Positions 1 to 12,353 of a DNA stretch of 64,000 bases are shown in pieces. Every line of letters starts with the position of its first letter. The first letter of the stretch is position 1. A program made the translations under genes and the position numbers. The notes under the pieces were generated by a model that did no database searches, was not told the origin of the DNA, and saw nothing but the letters and a program-made list of their open reading frames with translations. The DNA is from Cephalotus follicularis (Eukaryota > Streptophyta > Magnoliopsida > Oxalidales > Cephalotaceae), in NCBI GenBank assembly GCA_001972305.1, contig BDDD01001492.1, positions 62,001-126,000 on the forward strand, in the 5' to 3' direction.

Positions 1-245
1 ATTTAGTTATTACCTGTGGTTACATTGGTCTGATAGATTTGATTGCTTGTATCCTTGTTTAGATTCTCTATCCCAATCCTGATATAAAACCAAACTATAT
101 AGTTATGACCATGTTGCTAAAATTCCCTTTTTTATTTTTAATAATTATTTTTTTAACTTGATTTTGTGCTCATTTACTTATTTGATATAATTAATTAAGC
201 ATATACAAACCATAACACAATCTTGTCCAAAATGATGAAATCTAC

Positions 246-2559
246 CTGAATATACAGGAGAGTGTTCCAATCACTTTTGTCAGAGACATTGCACTTCATA
301 AGGTCTTTCCTTGTTGAAGCCACATATGGGTTGCCTTTCCAATAAGCATAGGGTACCCTATCCTTCCATTTGATTCTCTTGTTGCCTTCTATTATGTCCT
401 CCAAAACGTGCTCCCATGGCTTGATATTGATCTCAGCCCTATCCAAAGAGTTACAATAGCCCAACAATAAGTTTCCTTCAAAGAATCAAGTTAAAGTAGA
501 GCATAGGGTACCCATGTTGATTTTCTAGTAGTTAAAAAAAATGATCTTTCAGCCAAATTTTTATTGAGTTATGATTGCTACTTTCATTCTATATATTAAT
601 ATTGTATAAATAATATAATAAGGATTTTATTAACAAATGTCCTAATGATACTTGCTAAGCTTATTTTTTATTGGTTAATTATTAAACATAACCAAAAGAA
701 GATATTAATAAATACTGAAATTATCGACACAGTAATAAATCAATGAAAATCAGTTGCATATAATAATCATATAAATTAAAAATTTGTATTTTGATAACTA
801 ACCTCGATGAATTTGCTGATAACTACCCATTTAAATTGAGTTTGCCTTTTTAAATTTAACCCAAGAGTGGCAGTATGAAATTAATCACAAAATTTATAAA
901 TAACTAAAGACAAATTTATTTCCATGCAAACCAAATTATTGTGAAAATGCACTCATAACTAAAGTAGATTATGACCAATTCCAAATTCAACCAAATATTT
1001 ATCAAACCAGAGACCAAAGTAGATCTCGACAAAACGGAAAGTATCATGATACGTATCAAAACAATTTCACCTCATAATTTACCCTTATCTTCAATAAGGA
1101 AATCAATTCATTACACATTTTATCCAATTTACTTTAGGTATATAAATTATGAAAGACAAAATCTTTTTTGCATGTCAGTGTCGCTAAATTACATGTACTT
1201 TTGATTAACACTTTATAAATTCATTCATTTGATTTAATGTTTTATCTATATAAATCATTAATGTAAATTTTTAAGTCAATCAAATATCTATAATTAGTAT
1301 ATTAAAAAAATTATTCTTTGAGAGTTATAAAAAAATTATATAACGGTGTTAGACATATTAAATTGATTTAAAAATTTATACGTGTGATTTATATAAATAG
1401 AATATTAAATCTAACAATTAAATATATAAAATATCGTAATAAATAAAAAATAAATGACTCACCAACCCCAAAAGGACCAATCAGGAAACACAATATCCAA
1501 ATTAAACTCATCTGCACAATATCTAAACAAAGGCGGTGGGCTAGCATTGGGACCCAGAAAGTCCTTCGATCGAACGACAGGCCTATCATCACAATCAAAC
1601 ATGAGTTCTAAATCAGGAAGTCTTCCAGGATACCACCTTAAAAGCTGTAAAATACCCCACAAAGTGAACATGTCTCTTGTTTGTATAGACTCCCTATACT
1701 TCTCTACGTAGGCCTTCCCGTTCACTATCACAAGCCTAAAATGTGCAGTCCTGCGTGCCCGTTCGATCATGTCCCTTGTGATTCCTGTGCTATTCCACGG
1801 CCGTAGATCTTCGTGGATCCACTTGAAGTATGATGGACATGTAGCATTTGATGGATATGTGGTGGGGTTGTGTTTTGTGGGGTAGTCTTTTGGACAGGTT
1901 TGTGTGAGGTTTGTATTTGTGCATTTTAGTGGAAACTCTTGTTTGCTTGGTGTTTTGTAGGTAGATCTTTGAGAGGAAAGATATGAAAATATAGACTGTG
2001 AAAAAACAAAAAATCCACAAAAATAAGTTAGTATTAATTGACATGGTTTAAAAGAGGTTGTAGTGTACGAAGCTTGATAAATAATCTCAACCCTAGCTAG
2101 CTATTTATTCAAATGAACTTTATTACCAATTATCACAATAATTTTGTGTAATAGCCGCAAATTGGGTCAATCCGAACTAAGCACGACACGAGCCTAAATC
2201 GGTTTAACCGTTTTAACTCGATTTTGTTAATATTCAGTTTAAGTAACTAAACATAACTTGAACACAATATAAACTTGTTAACACAAATTATTACTCCTAC
2301 TTTTAAACACATCAATGTCTATGAGAAAGATACGTGAAGATACATATGATGCATAAAAAGAGTAGGGTTTTATATGACTTACAAGATCATAGCAACGCAC
2401 CAACACTATAGCACCATAGAAGAGACAGAAGAAAAAGACGGCAATAATTGTTGTAGACGGCATTTTCTCCCAACGGGTTCCTATAAAATATCGTCTATGG
2501 AGCACTGACCCATGCCAGAAATTATTTAGACGATTCAGCAGATCATTAATCCTCTTCAT
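246..2559 (-). CDS. GT90 (rumi/CAP10-like) O-glycosyltransferase, 3' part beyond window
   Basis: Three exons join in phase: 2383-2559, 1463-1995 and 246-438, with donors GTAAGT, GTGAGT and GTAGAT. The remaining C-terminal exons lie left of base 1. Exon 1 gives a short basic cytosolic tail and one hydrophobic segment at about residues 37-57, the pattern of a type II Golgi/ER membrane protein. Exon 2 has a cysteine-rich stem with several N-x-S/T sites, then CPSYFKWIHEDLRPW and FPDWSFWGW. Exon 3 has AEINIKPWE and YAYWKGNP. These blocks are hallmarks of the plant O-glucosyltransferase-rumi-homolog / GT90 family. Animal members transfer sugar to protein serines; the plant substrates are largely unknown, so the substrate here is not inferred. 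The start at 2559 gives the expected membrane anchor. The intron between exons 2 and 3 carries a foldback element. Confidence 0.88.
1205..1440. repeat. Foldback (MITE-like) element inside the GT90 intron
   Basis: The arm around 1216-1300 pairs imperfectly with the reverse complement of about 1330-1438. Both contain 'TATATAAATCA' followed by 'AATTTTTAA(A/G)TCAAT'. It lies in the intron between exons 3 and 2 of the GT90 gene and ends about 20 nt from the exon-2 donor. It belongs to the same AT-rich foldback family seen at 11.3, 19.7 and 58.9 kb. Boundaries are approximate. Confidence 0.6.
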
Positions 2560-4877
2560 GCTTTTGAAAACAGCTTTAAGTTTCTACTCCTTCATTATAT
2601 TATATTTCTTATACTAATAATCTCTCTGTCGAGTTGTCTTCCTCAAAAACTGATGGTTGAAACTGATCAAGAGAAAGAAAATAAAAAGTTGATTTCTTGT
2701 GTAAAAAGTTTGGTTCACGTTCGTTTCAGTGTAGTAGGAGAATGACTTATTAGGGGCTATGAATATTTTGGCACTCCTAGTCTCATATCTATACAAAGCA
2801 ATTAATATCCTATTGCTTGTGGGATCAGCGAATAATATCCTAAAAGAGGTAGAAAGAGGACACATGTATGCAAAGGCATCATCCACGCATGATTCTCCTC
2901 CTTTTGCAAGAAAACGATTGAATAAATCTAGGGAATTGATTCATTGACCTTAACTTGGCATATATAAATCCATTAAATTCGACGTAATAGTCTCATACCA
3001 TAAATTAATAATTTGTTATAAAATATTATTTTTCTTTATATTAAGTTAAAAATTACAATTTATACTTGACAATTAATCGTAATAAATAGAGGTAATAATG
3101 AAATTTCAACAATATTTTTAAATGGGACAAAGAGATTGTCTATATATATGTGTGCGCGCGCGTGCACGCGCGTGTGTATATATATATATGTGTGTGTGTG
3201 TGATCATCCAAGTAATATCGAGACTCTCAATTTTTTATGTAGTGACCATTTAATATAATTAATATTTGTGCTCTATTCCATGGTCCTCCAATAGTGGTTA
3301 CCTTCAAATGATTCTTTGTGATGGTACATAGAGCGATTCTTTTTTCTTTTCTTTTTTTATGTTTTTAGTTATTTTAGACTAAAATTCTTTAAGATCTCAA
3401 TAATAACCATAAATTTTGTAGAAAGGCACATGATTAACCAAGATTTGCTTATCTTCTTTAAACGTATCATTGGATCAAAGGTCAAGATTGTTCTGATATC
3501 AGGCAAACCATCGTTATATACCAGATTTTTTGCCAACCCATAATTATGTTATTAAAATGGAGCAAAGACAAAGTTTAATAAGTTTAGCTTAAACTATAAA
3601 ATGATTTTAGTAGCCCCTACGAATAAGTTACTACCAACCACGTTTTAAGGCAAAAAGTTTCCAACATCCATTTATAGTGCAAGCAGAAGACATGAGGGCC
3701 ATGTAACAGTTAAAGAGGAATTGGCTGGTACTTGTCTTGTGAGCATAAATCATCTTTCATAATCAGTTTATTCACATGTTTCCAATTGTCAAAATGTAAC
3801 GTTTAAGTGAAGGGAACATAAAGCAAGGGTGGCTCTATAGAATTTGCTATTGTTGTAGACTTGTAGTATTCATCTTTATCTCCTATTATCAACAAGGTTG
3901 ACCACGATTCTCTTTAGGTCCAATCACCTCAATTTTTTATTATAAAAGTAAAAACAAAAACTGAACCTCAATGTGCTCTGAACCGAACAACCCAATTTGA
4001 ATTAGATTTTTTGGTTTTTTCGATTTGAACAACCCCCAATGATTGAAATGATCTCTTTAGTGCGATTTTCACAGGAGACAAGGGCAATTGACAATCCGTG
4101 AGGTGAATAACATATTATCTTATTACTGTCTCACACTCAATGATTTAACAATCTAATTGTTAACCCACCACCCTCTAATCTGATAGAACTATACTAAAAC
4201 ATTTTTAATAATTAAACAATTTGGATTAACTGACCCGATCGGTCAAATTGATAACTGGTCGATTGAACCAACAAAGTTAAACCGGTTTTATCTTGTCAAC
4301 CCAACCAAACGAAAATAAATTCAATAAAAAAAATACTAAATATATGATGGAGAATCACAGGATTGTGCTGCTGAGTAGATCTCGTCTTGTAAGTGTTGTA
4401 AATCGTAACACAAAAATATATTTAAGCATTCAAAAAGAAGTAATTTAGCAAATTAATCTTTCCTAACTTTTTAACATTTAAATTTAATTATGGTTAAAAA
4501 ATAATAATCTGACCTTCAATTTTAACCCTAAATTTGAATGTAGTTAAGATATAACTTTTATAGTTTGGGCCTTTGATTAGAATTTGATCGCATGTACCAT
4601 AGTTTATAGAAGATTATTTTTTTGCAAAGCAAAGACTTAAAATAAACAACTGATTACTGGAACAAAAAAACAGAAATGCCTACTTTTTTGCTTTATCAAT
4701 AGTTTCTACCTTGACGTAGATAGATAGATATTTTATTAAATAATATAAGAGAACATAATTTTCCTAATCATTAAGCGCAGCATAATATTATGTACAGCAT
4801 TGTAATGTAATTTAAAAACAACGTAAACTGCCAGTATGTAACAATACCATCCATGCGGCAGGGACTTGATACGGATT
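2560..4877. other. AT-rich spacer, no gene seen
   Basis: Lies between the 5' end of the GT90 gene and the 3' side of TAD1. The first part should hold the GT90 promoter and 5' leader. Only short ORFs without recognisable domains occur. Apart from a TA/TG/CG microsatellite near 3.15-3.2 kb I see nothing supportable. Confidence 0.6.
3141..3201. repeat. Compound dinucleotide microsatellite (TA/TG/CG)
   Basis: Alternating pyrimidine-purine tract: TA repeats, then TGTGCGCGCGCGTGCACGCG, then TG, TA and TG repeats again. The central CG/CA stretch is alternating and potentially Z-DNA forming. It stands out in very AT-rich surroundings. Confidence 0.85.
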
Positions 4878-5127
4878 CAGAGGGTTACAACAAACGATTC
4901 TACAATGGTTGCCATCATGTAGAGTAAGGTCGAAACTTAGCATACCAGAACAAGCCCCTGGAATCGGAGGGTTACAGCAAACGATTCTACTATCAATGGC
5001 TGCCATCCTGTGGAGTAAGGTTGAAACTTAGCATAGCATAAAAAGTTCCCTGGAATTGGAGGATTACAGCAAACGCATCTACTATCAATGGCTGCCATCC
5101 TGTGGAATAAGGTCGAAACTTAGCATC
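4878..5127. repeat. Three tandem copies of an approx. 87-92-bp repeat at the TAD1 3' side
   Basis: The copies begin near 4881, 4968 and 5060. Each contains 'GGTTACA(A/G)CAAACG', then 'ATGG(T/C)TGCCATC' and 'AAGGT(C/T)GAAACTTAGCAT'. Copies 2 and 3 are closer to each other than to copy 1. On the minus strand copies 2 and 3 each contain TCCACAG followed by GATGGCAGCCATTGA, which could act as a splice acceptor ahead of a short reading frame and stop. The array lies 230 bp or more downstream of the last TAD1 exon I can assign, so it may be 3' UTR or spacer. Confidence 0.8.
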
Positions 5128-5356
5128 ATACATTTCTGATAATTAGGCTTTGTATCAAATTGCGCTTTTCTAATAATTCATACAAAAAATTTACTCCACG
5201 ATGCAAGTTGTACCATAAAATGTATAAATCTAGGTTAGTAGTTACAAGAAAAATAGAAAAGGACTTTTTGCTAGTAATTTATGCTCACAACAAGTAAATG
5301 CAAGAACAAATAAAGGTGCTTTTTTTGTAAAATATTTGAACTTGTGCAGCCCATAC

Positions 5357-8300
5357 CTTGCTACTCATAATGGGAAAAGCCTCCCATTTTAAAGGTTTTA
5401 ATGGCCAATTGTTAAAGGTAGGGCTTCTTTTAAAACACCTAGAAGCCAAACTGTATTCACGAGCCCTGTCCTGCAAAGAGGTCAGTTTAACGATTAATAA
5501 TTAATATGAGGTCATCATGCGATTTGAAGAACTACTCACGAGAGATTTATAAGGACGATCATTTCTTTGCAATGTAGAACATATTACAAACATTTGATAA
5601 CTAACTGATATGTGTAAATTTTGACCTAAAAAAATTGGTTTATTTTTCACACATGTCTGCGAACACCACAATGCACTCCCAGCATTCAATCTTATTCAGA
5701 ACCAGCACAATTCACTTAGTTAAGTCATTAGTCTTCACATAAAATGCATAGTACAATACAGACAGAATTAATATGATAAACCAATGCCAATTGCATCGAA
5801 GTTTCTTACATTATCCCGAATTGATAACATGCAAATGCTTCAATTGTATATTTAGCAAACAGAGGTACTATGTTAAAGGTCACTCCTATTCTACTCTTAA
5901 CAGCACCAAAAAAAAGTTACAACTTAAGTCAATATGTCAATATATTTGTTCATAGTTCACAAAGGAACCAGGTTATGCAGCCTGACTCTCTAGAAACTGA
6001 TGAAAAAAGTATATTGGTGCATAGTTCACAATTTTCATTCACCAAATGACAGAAACCACATGAAAATCATCAACTCATCCTATAACATTGAAATGCACAA
6101 CTTCACCCCATAAATGAAAATAACGAAATGAAGAAGGAAAAAAATATTTTTTTCCAATTCATGAAAGGACATTAACAGACAAATGAGATTAATAATCAAT
6201 AAAGAGAAGTAGGTATATTGGTATACAGAAAATCAAATACAACCTTGAGTTCTCGATAAGAAATCTCATCTGGTGGCTCTTTGATTTGGCATTTATCCAT
6301 CAATGACAGAAAACTCGCCAATAATCGCTTTCTGAAAAAATCTCCAATCACATTATATACTATTTCAACAGGTAAAATTTCTTGAAGTGTACTACTAGCT
6401 AGCTTACTTGCATAAAGATGACTCTGTTGATGGAGAAAGAGCTGCTTTTAATGAGCTTCCTTGCTTTCTTCCAGTGGTTCCAAGAACAACTTCATGCAAG
6501 CCTGACTTATTCCAACATATGGAATACCTGGAAAGCAAAGCATACCACATTCTCTTACAAACAACAGTAGATCATTCATCAAAGCATACAACATTCTTTT
6601 ACAGATACCAATGAAAATGTAAAATCATCTGTATGCCTGGAACTGGCAGGTAAATGCAATCACCCGCATGTTAAAGTGGCTGAAGCAGTGTCAGAATGCT
6701 GAAACTCCTTAGGTGGAATTGGTGCTGCCCAAAATAGTGGCTGCAAACGACATCACAATAAATTTTATCTTAACCCTGCTCAGTTTTCAGTTCCTGTATC
6801 ATTGAAATTCCATATTCTTTACAGACCTTATTTACTTGGAACAGACTGATTTGCTCATTTGACAGAGATAGGATCCGATCAAGTAACGATCTTTTCAAGT
6901 GATGCTCCAAAGGAATCCTTTGAGAGCTGTTAGGGGATTGTCCAATAGTAATAGAAGAAAGGTAAACAGGTTGAAGACAGTAGGAAAGCAAAGCTCCTGA
7001 AATAAGATGAAAGAAAGCCCTCATTATTCAACTTTCGCTGCCCATCGGCTAACAATATATCGTTAAAAAAAAAAGAACAAGATGATCACTCAACCCATCA
7101 AATATGTACATATATTCTCACACAAACATGTGAGTTCAAAATGTATTTAGTAGAATACGGAAAACGTTGTGCACTTGAGTTTGGATCATGCACATAATGA
7201 CCAAGTTGTGAAGTTGATATTAGAATATGCATACAATGAGTAAAAGTAGTGCATTTGTGTAAAACTCAGCAACAGGATCAAGACATTTAATAACAAACAT
7301 AATACTTTATATTTCTCTAAATAATAAATACCATAAATGAATCCCGAAGGGGCCACATTGTACGCACAGGAGACATAAGCACTTAATAAAATGAAAAGTT
7401 ATCTTACTTGTTTGATAAATACTGGTGTCAATTAATGCCTTTTTAAGTAAATTAATCTAGATTAGAACAAGTGAAGCCCAGTCGCAAAGGTATATTGTTT
7501 GCAGCAAGTAGCATACCTTGAACTCCGACAACATTCCAGCGAGCTATCTTGTCAGAGCAGCTAACTGACAATGTTGCATCACCACGACCAGGCTTTCTTT
7601 GAACCACCCCAATGCCTTCTGAACCATTACCTGAATATGTGCCCACTTAAATTACCACTTCAGTAAAGTATTTCTCCGCATCTATGCAAGAGACACATCC
7701 TATTCAATGAGGAGATGGGGAAAAGGGAGGAGGAATCCTCCATTACCATTCTTCTTTCTTGGAGTTGCCAAAGGCTCACCCATGGAATCATCACCCACTG
7801 GAGATGGTGAATCCCTGTCTCCTAGGAATAGCAAGATATTTCTCAAAGGAGACAATGATGAATTAAGCAAAGCATCCCCACCTACACTAAAAACAACAAA
7901 GTGTAATTGAATTATACTCATCTGAAAACAGAAAGAAAAAAGAAAAAAAGATATATTTGGCCAAAAAAAAAAAAGTACTTTCGTAGATTAAAAAAGGAAA
8001 AGAAAACAAATGAAATCAGCGAAAATTACATGGCAATTGTGATATGTACAAGTGTAGTTCCCATCCTGCTCTAAACATAAATTTCCCTTGACTATCTGGA
8101 TCCCAATCGAAGAACGAGCTTTCAACATCACCATCATGCAAATGGTTGCTTTCATCATTATGTCTTCGCTTATCTATAAATCCAGTAAGGCGTTGAATCT
8201 CTGTATAGAAGAACCTATTATGATCGATGTAAAAAAAAAAAAAGGCAATTACTTCACCTAAAAACTAATCATTATTACATTTTATGCAATCTCGTGGCCG

Positions 8301-9170
8301 TGTAGTGCATCATCCTCAACCAATACTTAAGTTATGCAAAGGAAACCACAGCTTATGCTTTTGAATTTTGCTTTTAGCTTTTCTGATATCTTTTTAAGCT
8401 AAAAGTAAAAGATATAGAACTTCAGCTTTTAGCTTTTGTGTTAGCTTTTCATGGATATTATATAAATTTGAAAACTAAAAATTAAATTATTCTAAATTTC
8501 GATTTTAATTACAAATAAAAAAAAACTTAAAAAGCTAAAAGTGATGGTTCCCGAACTTACCTATAATGTCATTGGGGATCAAAATGTAAGGACAAGGGAT
8601 ATAAAATTTTAAACTAACAGATAGAACTCAAATATATTATTATAGCACTTCTTAAATAAGTGGATTGGAGTATATATTAATAAGTAAAACATATAAAACT
8701 GATATAATTCAACAAACGAATAAGCAACAAAAAATGAAGCAAGAATCTTTGAAACCTCAATAAAGCTCTTCGCGCAATAATCTCTGCGTGCGAGTCATTG
8801 ACAACGTCACCGCGAGGGCTCAACTGCGAAGCCCCGAGACACTTGGTCCCCGTGCCTAATGCAACCACTTCCAGCTCTGAATGTAAACAAATTAAGATAA
8901 ATTGATTGAAGATACAATGAAATATAATTTAGCATGAAAAATTTAGAGATAAAAGTAAAAATGGAGAGATTAGGGTTTGCCTTGAGAGGGAGAGGAGAGG
9001 AGGAAAGAGGAAAGGACGGTGACCTCGCGTCCCTGAGGCTTTCCTTTCTTAGAGAGAGAATTGTAGAGAGATAACGCCTTCTTCGAGATTTTCGCTCCCC
9101 ATTCTTCACTTTGGTTTTCTCGTGAACGACTATTGCTATCAATTTTTGGACAAGGAGACTCGGGCTCCAT
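5357..9170 (-). CDS. TAD1: tRNA-specific adenosine deaminase TAD1/ADAT1
   Basis: Deaminates A37 to inosine in tRNA-Ala (family knowledge). Ten exons join in phase: 8981-9170, 8756-8876, 8030-8214, 7747-7881, 7517-7630, 6827-6996, 6664-6740, 6408-6527, 6244-6331 and 5357-5470, giving about 438 residues. The editase domain is clear: [11 protein letters not shown], then [11 protein letters not shown] (zinc His ~93, catalytic Glu ~95), LPCGDA (zinc Cys ~166) and [18 protein letters not shown] (zinc Cys ~235). [16 protein letters not shown] near the N-terminus and [15 protein letters not shown] near the C-terminus also match plant TAD1. Intron 1 appears to be GC-AG (AAG|GCAAAC ... TTCAG). The final few codons are uncertain: the frame can read through GTATGG to a stop at 5285, or splice to a small downstream exon. 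An in-frame ATG at 9227 is an alternative start; 9170 is preferred. Confidence 0.92.
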
Positions 9171-9274
9171 TTCACTGCCGACTAGCCAGTGTTCACTTCT
9201 AAAACAGGGGTTCCGCATCACGACCACATGACATGCGTAGTCGAGTTATCACAATGTTAGTTTAAATAGGTTTA

Positions 9275-10008
9275 GGGGCTATTTGTTTATATTAAGTGTT
9301 AAGTACTGAATACTAAACAAATATCTGAATATTTCTGAATAGTTAAGAGACAGTATCTGAATGCTGAATACTGAATGGTTAAGATCGTTTGATAATTGAA
9401 TTATTTGAAAAATCTGAATATGTTTAATTTCTCTTTTTAACCTTCTAAATTGTTACGAATAAACTATTTGGTAAAAATCAAATCAGTCACAATTTTTTTA
9501 CTGCATCAACATGCAAATAATCTCAATTGTATATTGAATTAATATTTTTGATATAATAATATAATTTTATATCTATGTTGAGATTTTTTTTTCTTATTTT
9601 TTTGTTCATATTTTGATAGTCAAATTGATAGAAAATTCCATTAAATAATAAACGTAGTCATATATACAAAAAATACAAGATTTTAAGAAATATTATAAGA
9701 TGTCTTGTAGATTGTTAGAGAGATGAAAAAAATAAAGGAAGAAAAAAATCGTTGATGCTGTAAGATACAGAAGAAAAGAAATATAAAAGAGGATAAAATT
9801 TGATTTTTAAAAATGAATGAGGGTAATTTTATCCAAAAATTCTATTAAGATGTTATTTAACAGAATAAGAGGAAGAATGAAGTCTTAACCAATAAGTAGT
9901 ATTAAGATATATTAAGACTTAATTTTAATGAGTAAACAAACGCTCTTATTTGGTCAAAATCTGGTCCATCCAGATTAAGATGTCCAATAAGAACAAACAA
10001 ATAGCCCC
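9275..10008. mobile_element. PIF/Harbinger (Tourist)-like non-autonomous element
   Basis: Ends are inverted: GGGGCTATTTGTTT at the left and AAACAAATAGCCCC at the right. TTA flanks the element on both sides (9272-9274 and 10009-10011), the three-base target duplication typical of PIF/Harbinger. The 734-bp interior is AT-rich with repeats of CTGAAT and no transposase. The left end lies only 48 bp upstream of the more distal possible TAD1 ATG. Confidence 0.8.
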
Positions 10009-10378
10009 TTAGTCTTAATTAGCGATACTAATTTTTCGTTATCATTATCTTATTCATCTCTATCTGATTCTAATATAACCCATTTATAAATTCTTAATAG
10101 GATAAAGATAATTTGAGATTTTTCATTTATGTATATTATGATACAGACAGTTTGAGATTTTCAAAAAATTATGGTTCATTTATGTATATTAAGATACTCG
10201 AAAATTAAAACTCGTATATATACCTCCGTTTATACTTAAAAAGGTACTTAATATCGGTATCCATCTCATTATTCATGATACTTAAGCATAAGATGAATGG
10301 ATCATCTTGATGATGTGTTTATCCTTTAATGAGTATCACGTGTTATCATCTCACATAATGAATAATTTTCTCTTACCA

Positions 10379-10693
10379 ATATTTTTTACTTTAATTACAA
10401 GACTTACGGATCATATTTTATCAATTCAACCGTTGAATTGAATGTCTTATATATATGTATAGATCTAACATGTCAAAATTTAAATTAATTGAAATTCTCT
10501 AATTATTTCATATTTTCTTTTAAAAAAACTGTTTTATAAATTTCAAATTTAGTGTAAAGGAATAACTTATCAATAAATTATCTAAAAAATATAAAAGGCT
10601 TAAAAATTGACATATATATTTTGTAATGGTAGAACATCTAATCCGAGGTTAGATTGATAAATTATGATCCGTAAATTTGATAATTAAAGTTAA
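10379..10693. repeat. Foldback element, 'ACGGATCAT' subtype
   Basis: Left arm: 'CTTTAATTACAAGACTTACG', then GATCATATTTTATCAATTCAACC. The right arm at about 10625-10693 is its imperfect inverse, with 'GATAAATTATGATCCGTAAA' and then 'TAATTAAAG'. The same outer sequence recurs at about 59.25 kb and 60.33 kb. No ORF. Confidence 0.7.
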
Positions 10694-11315
10694 AAGTATA
10701 GAACTTGTATTATATAAAAAAACACATTCATTTTTTCATATATATATATACACACACACACACAATATCTAACTTAGATGATTTGTGATGAAAGATGAAT
10801 AACACAAATATTGTTACTAAGCTAACAAATCCTTCAATTTTATTTTATTTTATTTTATACATACATCTTTATTTTTTACAAATCAGGTTCATATATGGAT
10901 TTGAGTTTATATTCGGGTTTGGTCTTGGATTTATATTCCAATTAGTTTACTCTATTAGTGAATAATTAGATAGTACATGTATTTAATGAGTGCTCGCGGT
11001 TCGAAACGATATAGTAATGATAAATATGTGTGAAAGTTAAACATTTATGAGAAGATATTGAGATTATGGTATTTAATCGGTTTTGAAAACAAGTAGAGTA
11101 AAATTTTCATATATTTGACCCGTTGTCATCCATAGTCTAAATATATTCGGATAACATTAAAGTTAACTTTTTTTATTCGATTTTGGTTTTGGATCAGTCC
11201 CGTAAACACGCCACAAACCCAATCAAACACAATTCAAATACAATGTAAACTTGACCTAGTAATACAAAATGACATCCGAACAATGTTTTCTTCTACACTA
11301 GGGTAGAAATAACTT

Positions 11316-11652
11316 CATCTTATCCACTAATATTTTGTCGATTTACAATATTTTATAAGTCTAATCGTTGCATTTCAGGATAAATATATTTAGATAATTA
11401 ATGCAAATTTTTAAATCAACTCAATATTTATACATCGTCTATTTTATATACAATAATTCAAATGTTACTTAAGATTTTTAAAAAAAAAAATTCATATAAC
11501 GCTTAAGATTATTGAATGTATATGTTATTATTAAAATTATTTAATATGTTTTAAATTTAACATAAATAATACATATAAATAGATAAAGATATAAGGATTA
11601 AATTTATAAATTATAAATATAAATCGATAAAAATAGTGGTGGATATAAGAAA
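11316..11652. repeat. Foldback element in the remorin upstream region
   Basis: The left end contains CTTATCCACTAATATTTTGT. The right end contains AAAATAGTGGTGGATATAAG, an imperfect inverse. 'AATGCAAATTTTTAAATCAA' inside the left arm relates it to the other foldback elements. It lies about 700 bp upstream of the remorin start. Confidence 0.65.
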
Positions 11653-12353
11653 AAAGAAGGCATCAACTGTTTAATCATTACTCATTAGAGTTATAATTAA
11701 AGCCTTTCATAACCGAAAGCATATCGGCGCTGTAATGCTGTTAATGTTATGAGGTAAGATCAGCAACATGCAACCATACCACATGAGAACATGATTGCAA
11801 CCGTCCAAATCACTGGAAGGTTGGGCCCATGCCAACTCCTCGCATTACGCGCACTTGCCGACACACACTTGGCACATTAAACTGACTTACCTGTCGGCAA
11901 GCAAACATCTACACACATCCACCAGTTTTTTTAACCTTGGAATTGGATATCTCTCAACCTTACAAAATATTAATTATGTATCGAATTTTTGTTATTTTTT
12001 ATCTGTTAAACGCCAATATCTTTATCATTTGTTATCTTGGTTTTTATGCTTATGTAATTTAGACTAAATGAGTTAACAACACGAAGTTGTAACTAGCCTA
12101 AAATACCATATCTAATATTTATATATTAACGATGATACGTTACATCATCTAAACTTTTTTTTATAGGTACCATAATGTCTAAAATTTTAATAAAGGAAAG
12201 TATGTCTCCTCCTAACTCTACATTCGCTACGTTTGGACTTTTGAGAAATGGGATCATAAAAAGTAAAACCATATTCAACGTTAGCTAAGTTGCTAAAAGT
12301 AGATAATATTTTTGTGGAGAAGTTTAAACAACTAAACGTTTACCGTTAAAGTC

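Larger units (their letters stand above)
9171..12353. other. AT-rich TE-filled spacer between divergent TAD1 and remorin genes
   Basis: This stretch separates the 5' ends of TAD1 (-) and the remorin gene (+), so both promoters should lie here. It contains a Harbinger-like element immediately upstream of TAD1, two foldback elements and a TA/CA microsatellite at about 10735-10766. No coding region is recognised. Confidence 0.6.

Noticed and set aside
4812-5006. Cys-rich 64-codon ORF
   Set aside because: Comes from the tandem repeat; the repeated CCNP motif reflects the DNA repeat rather than a peptide family.
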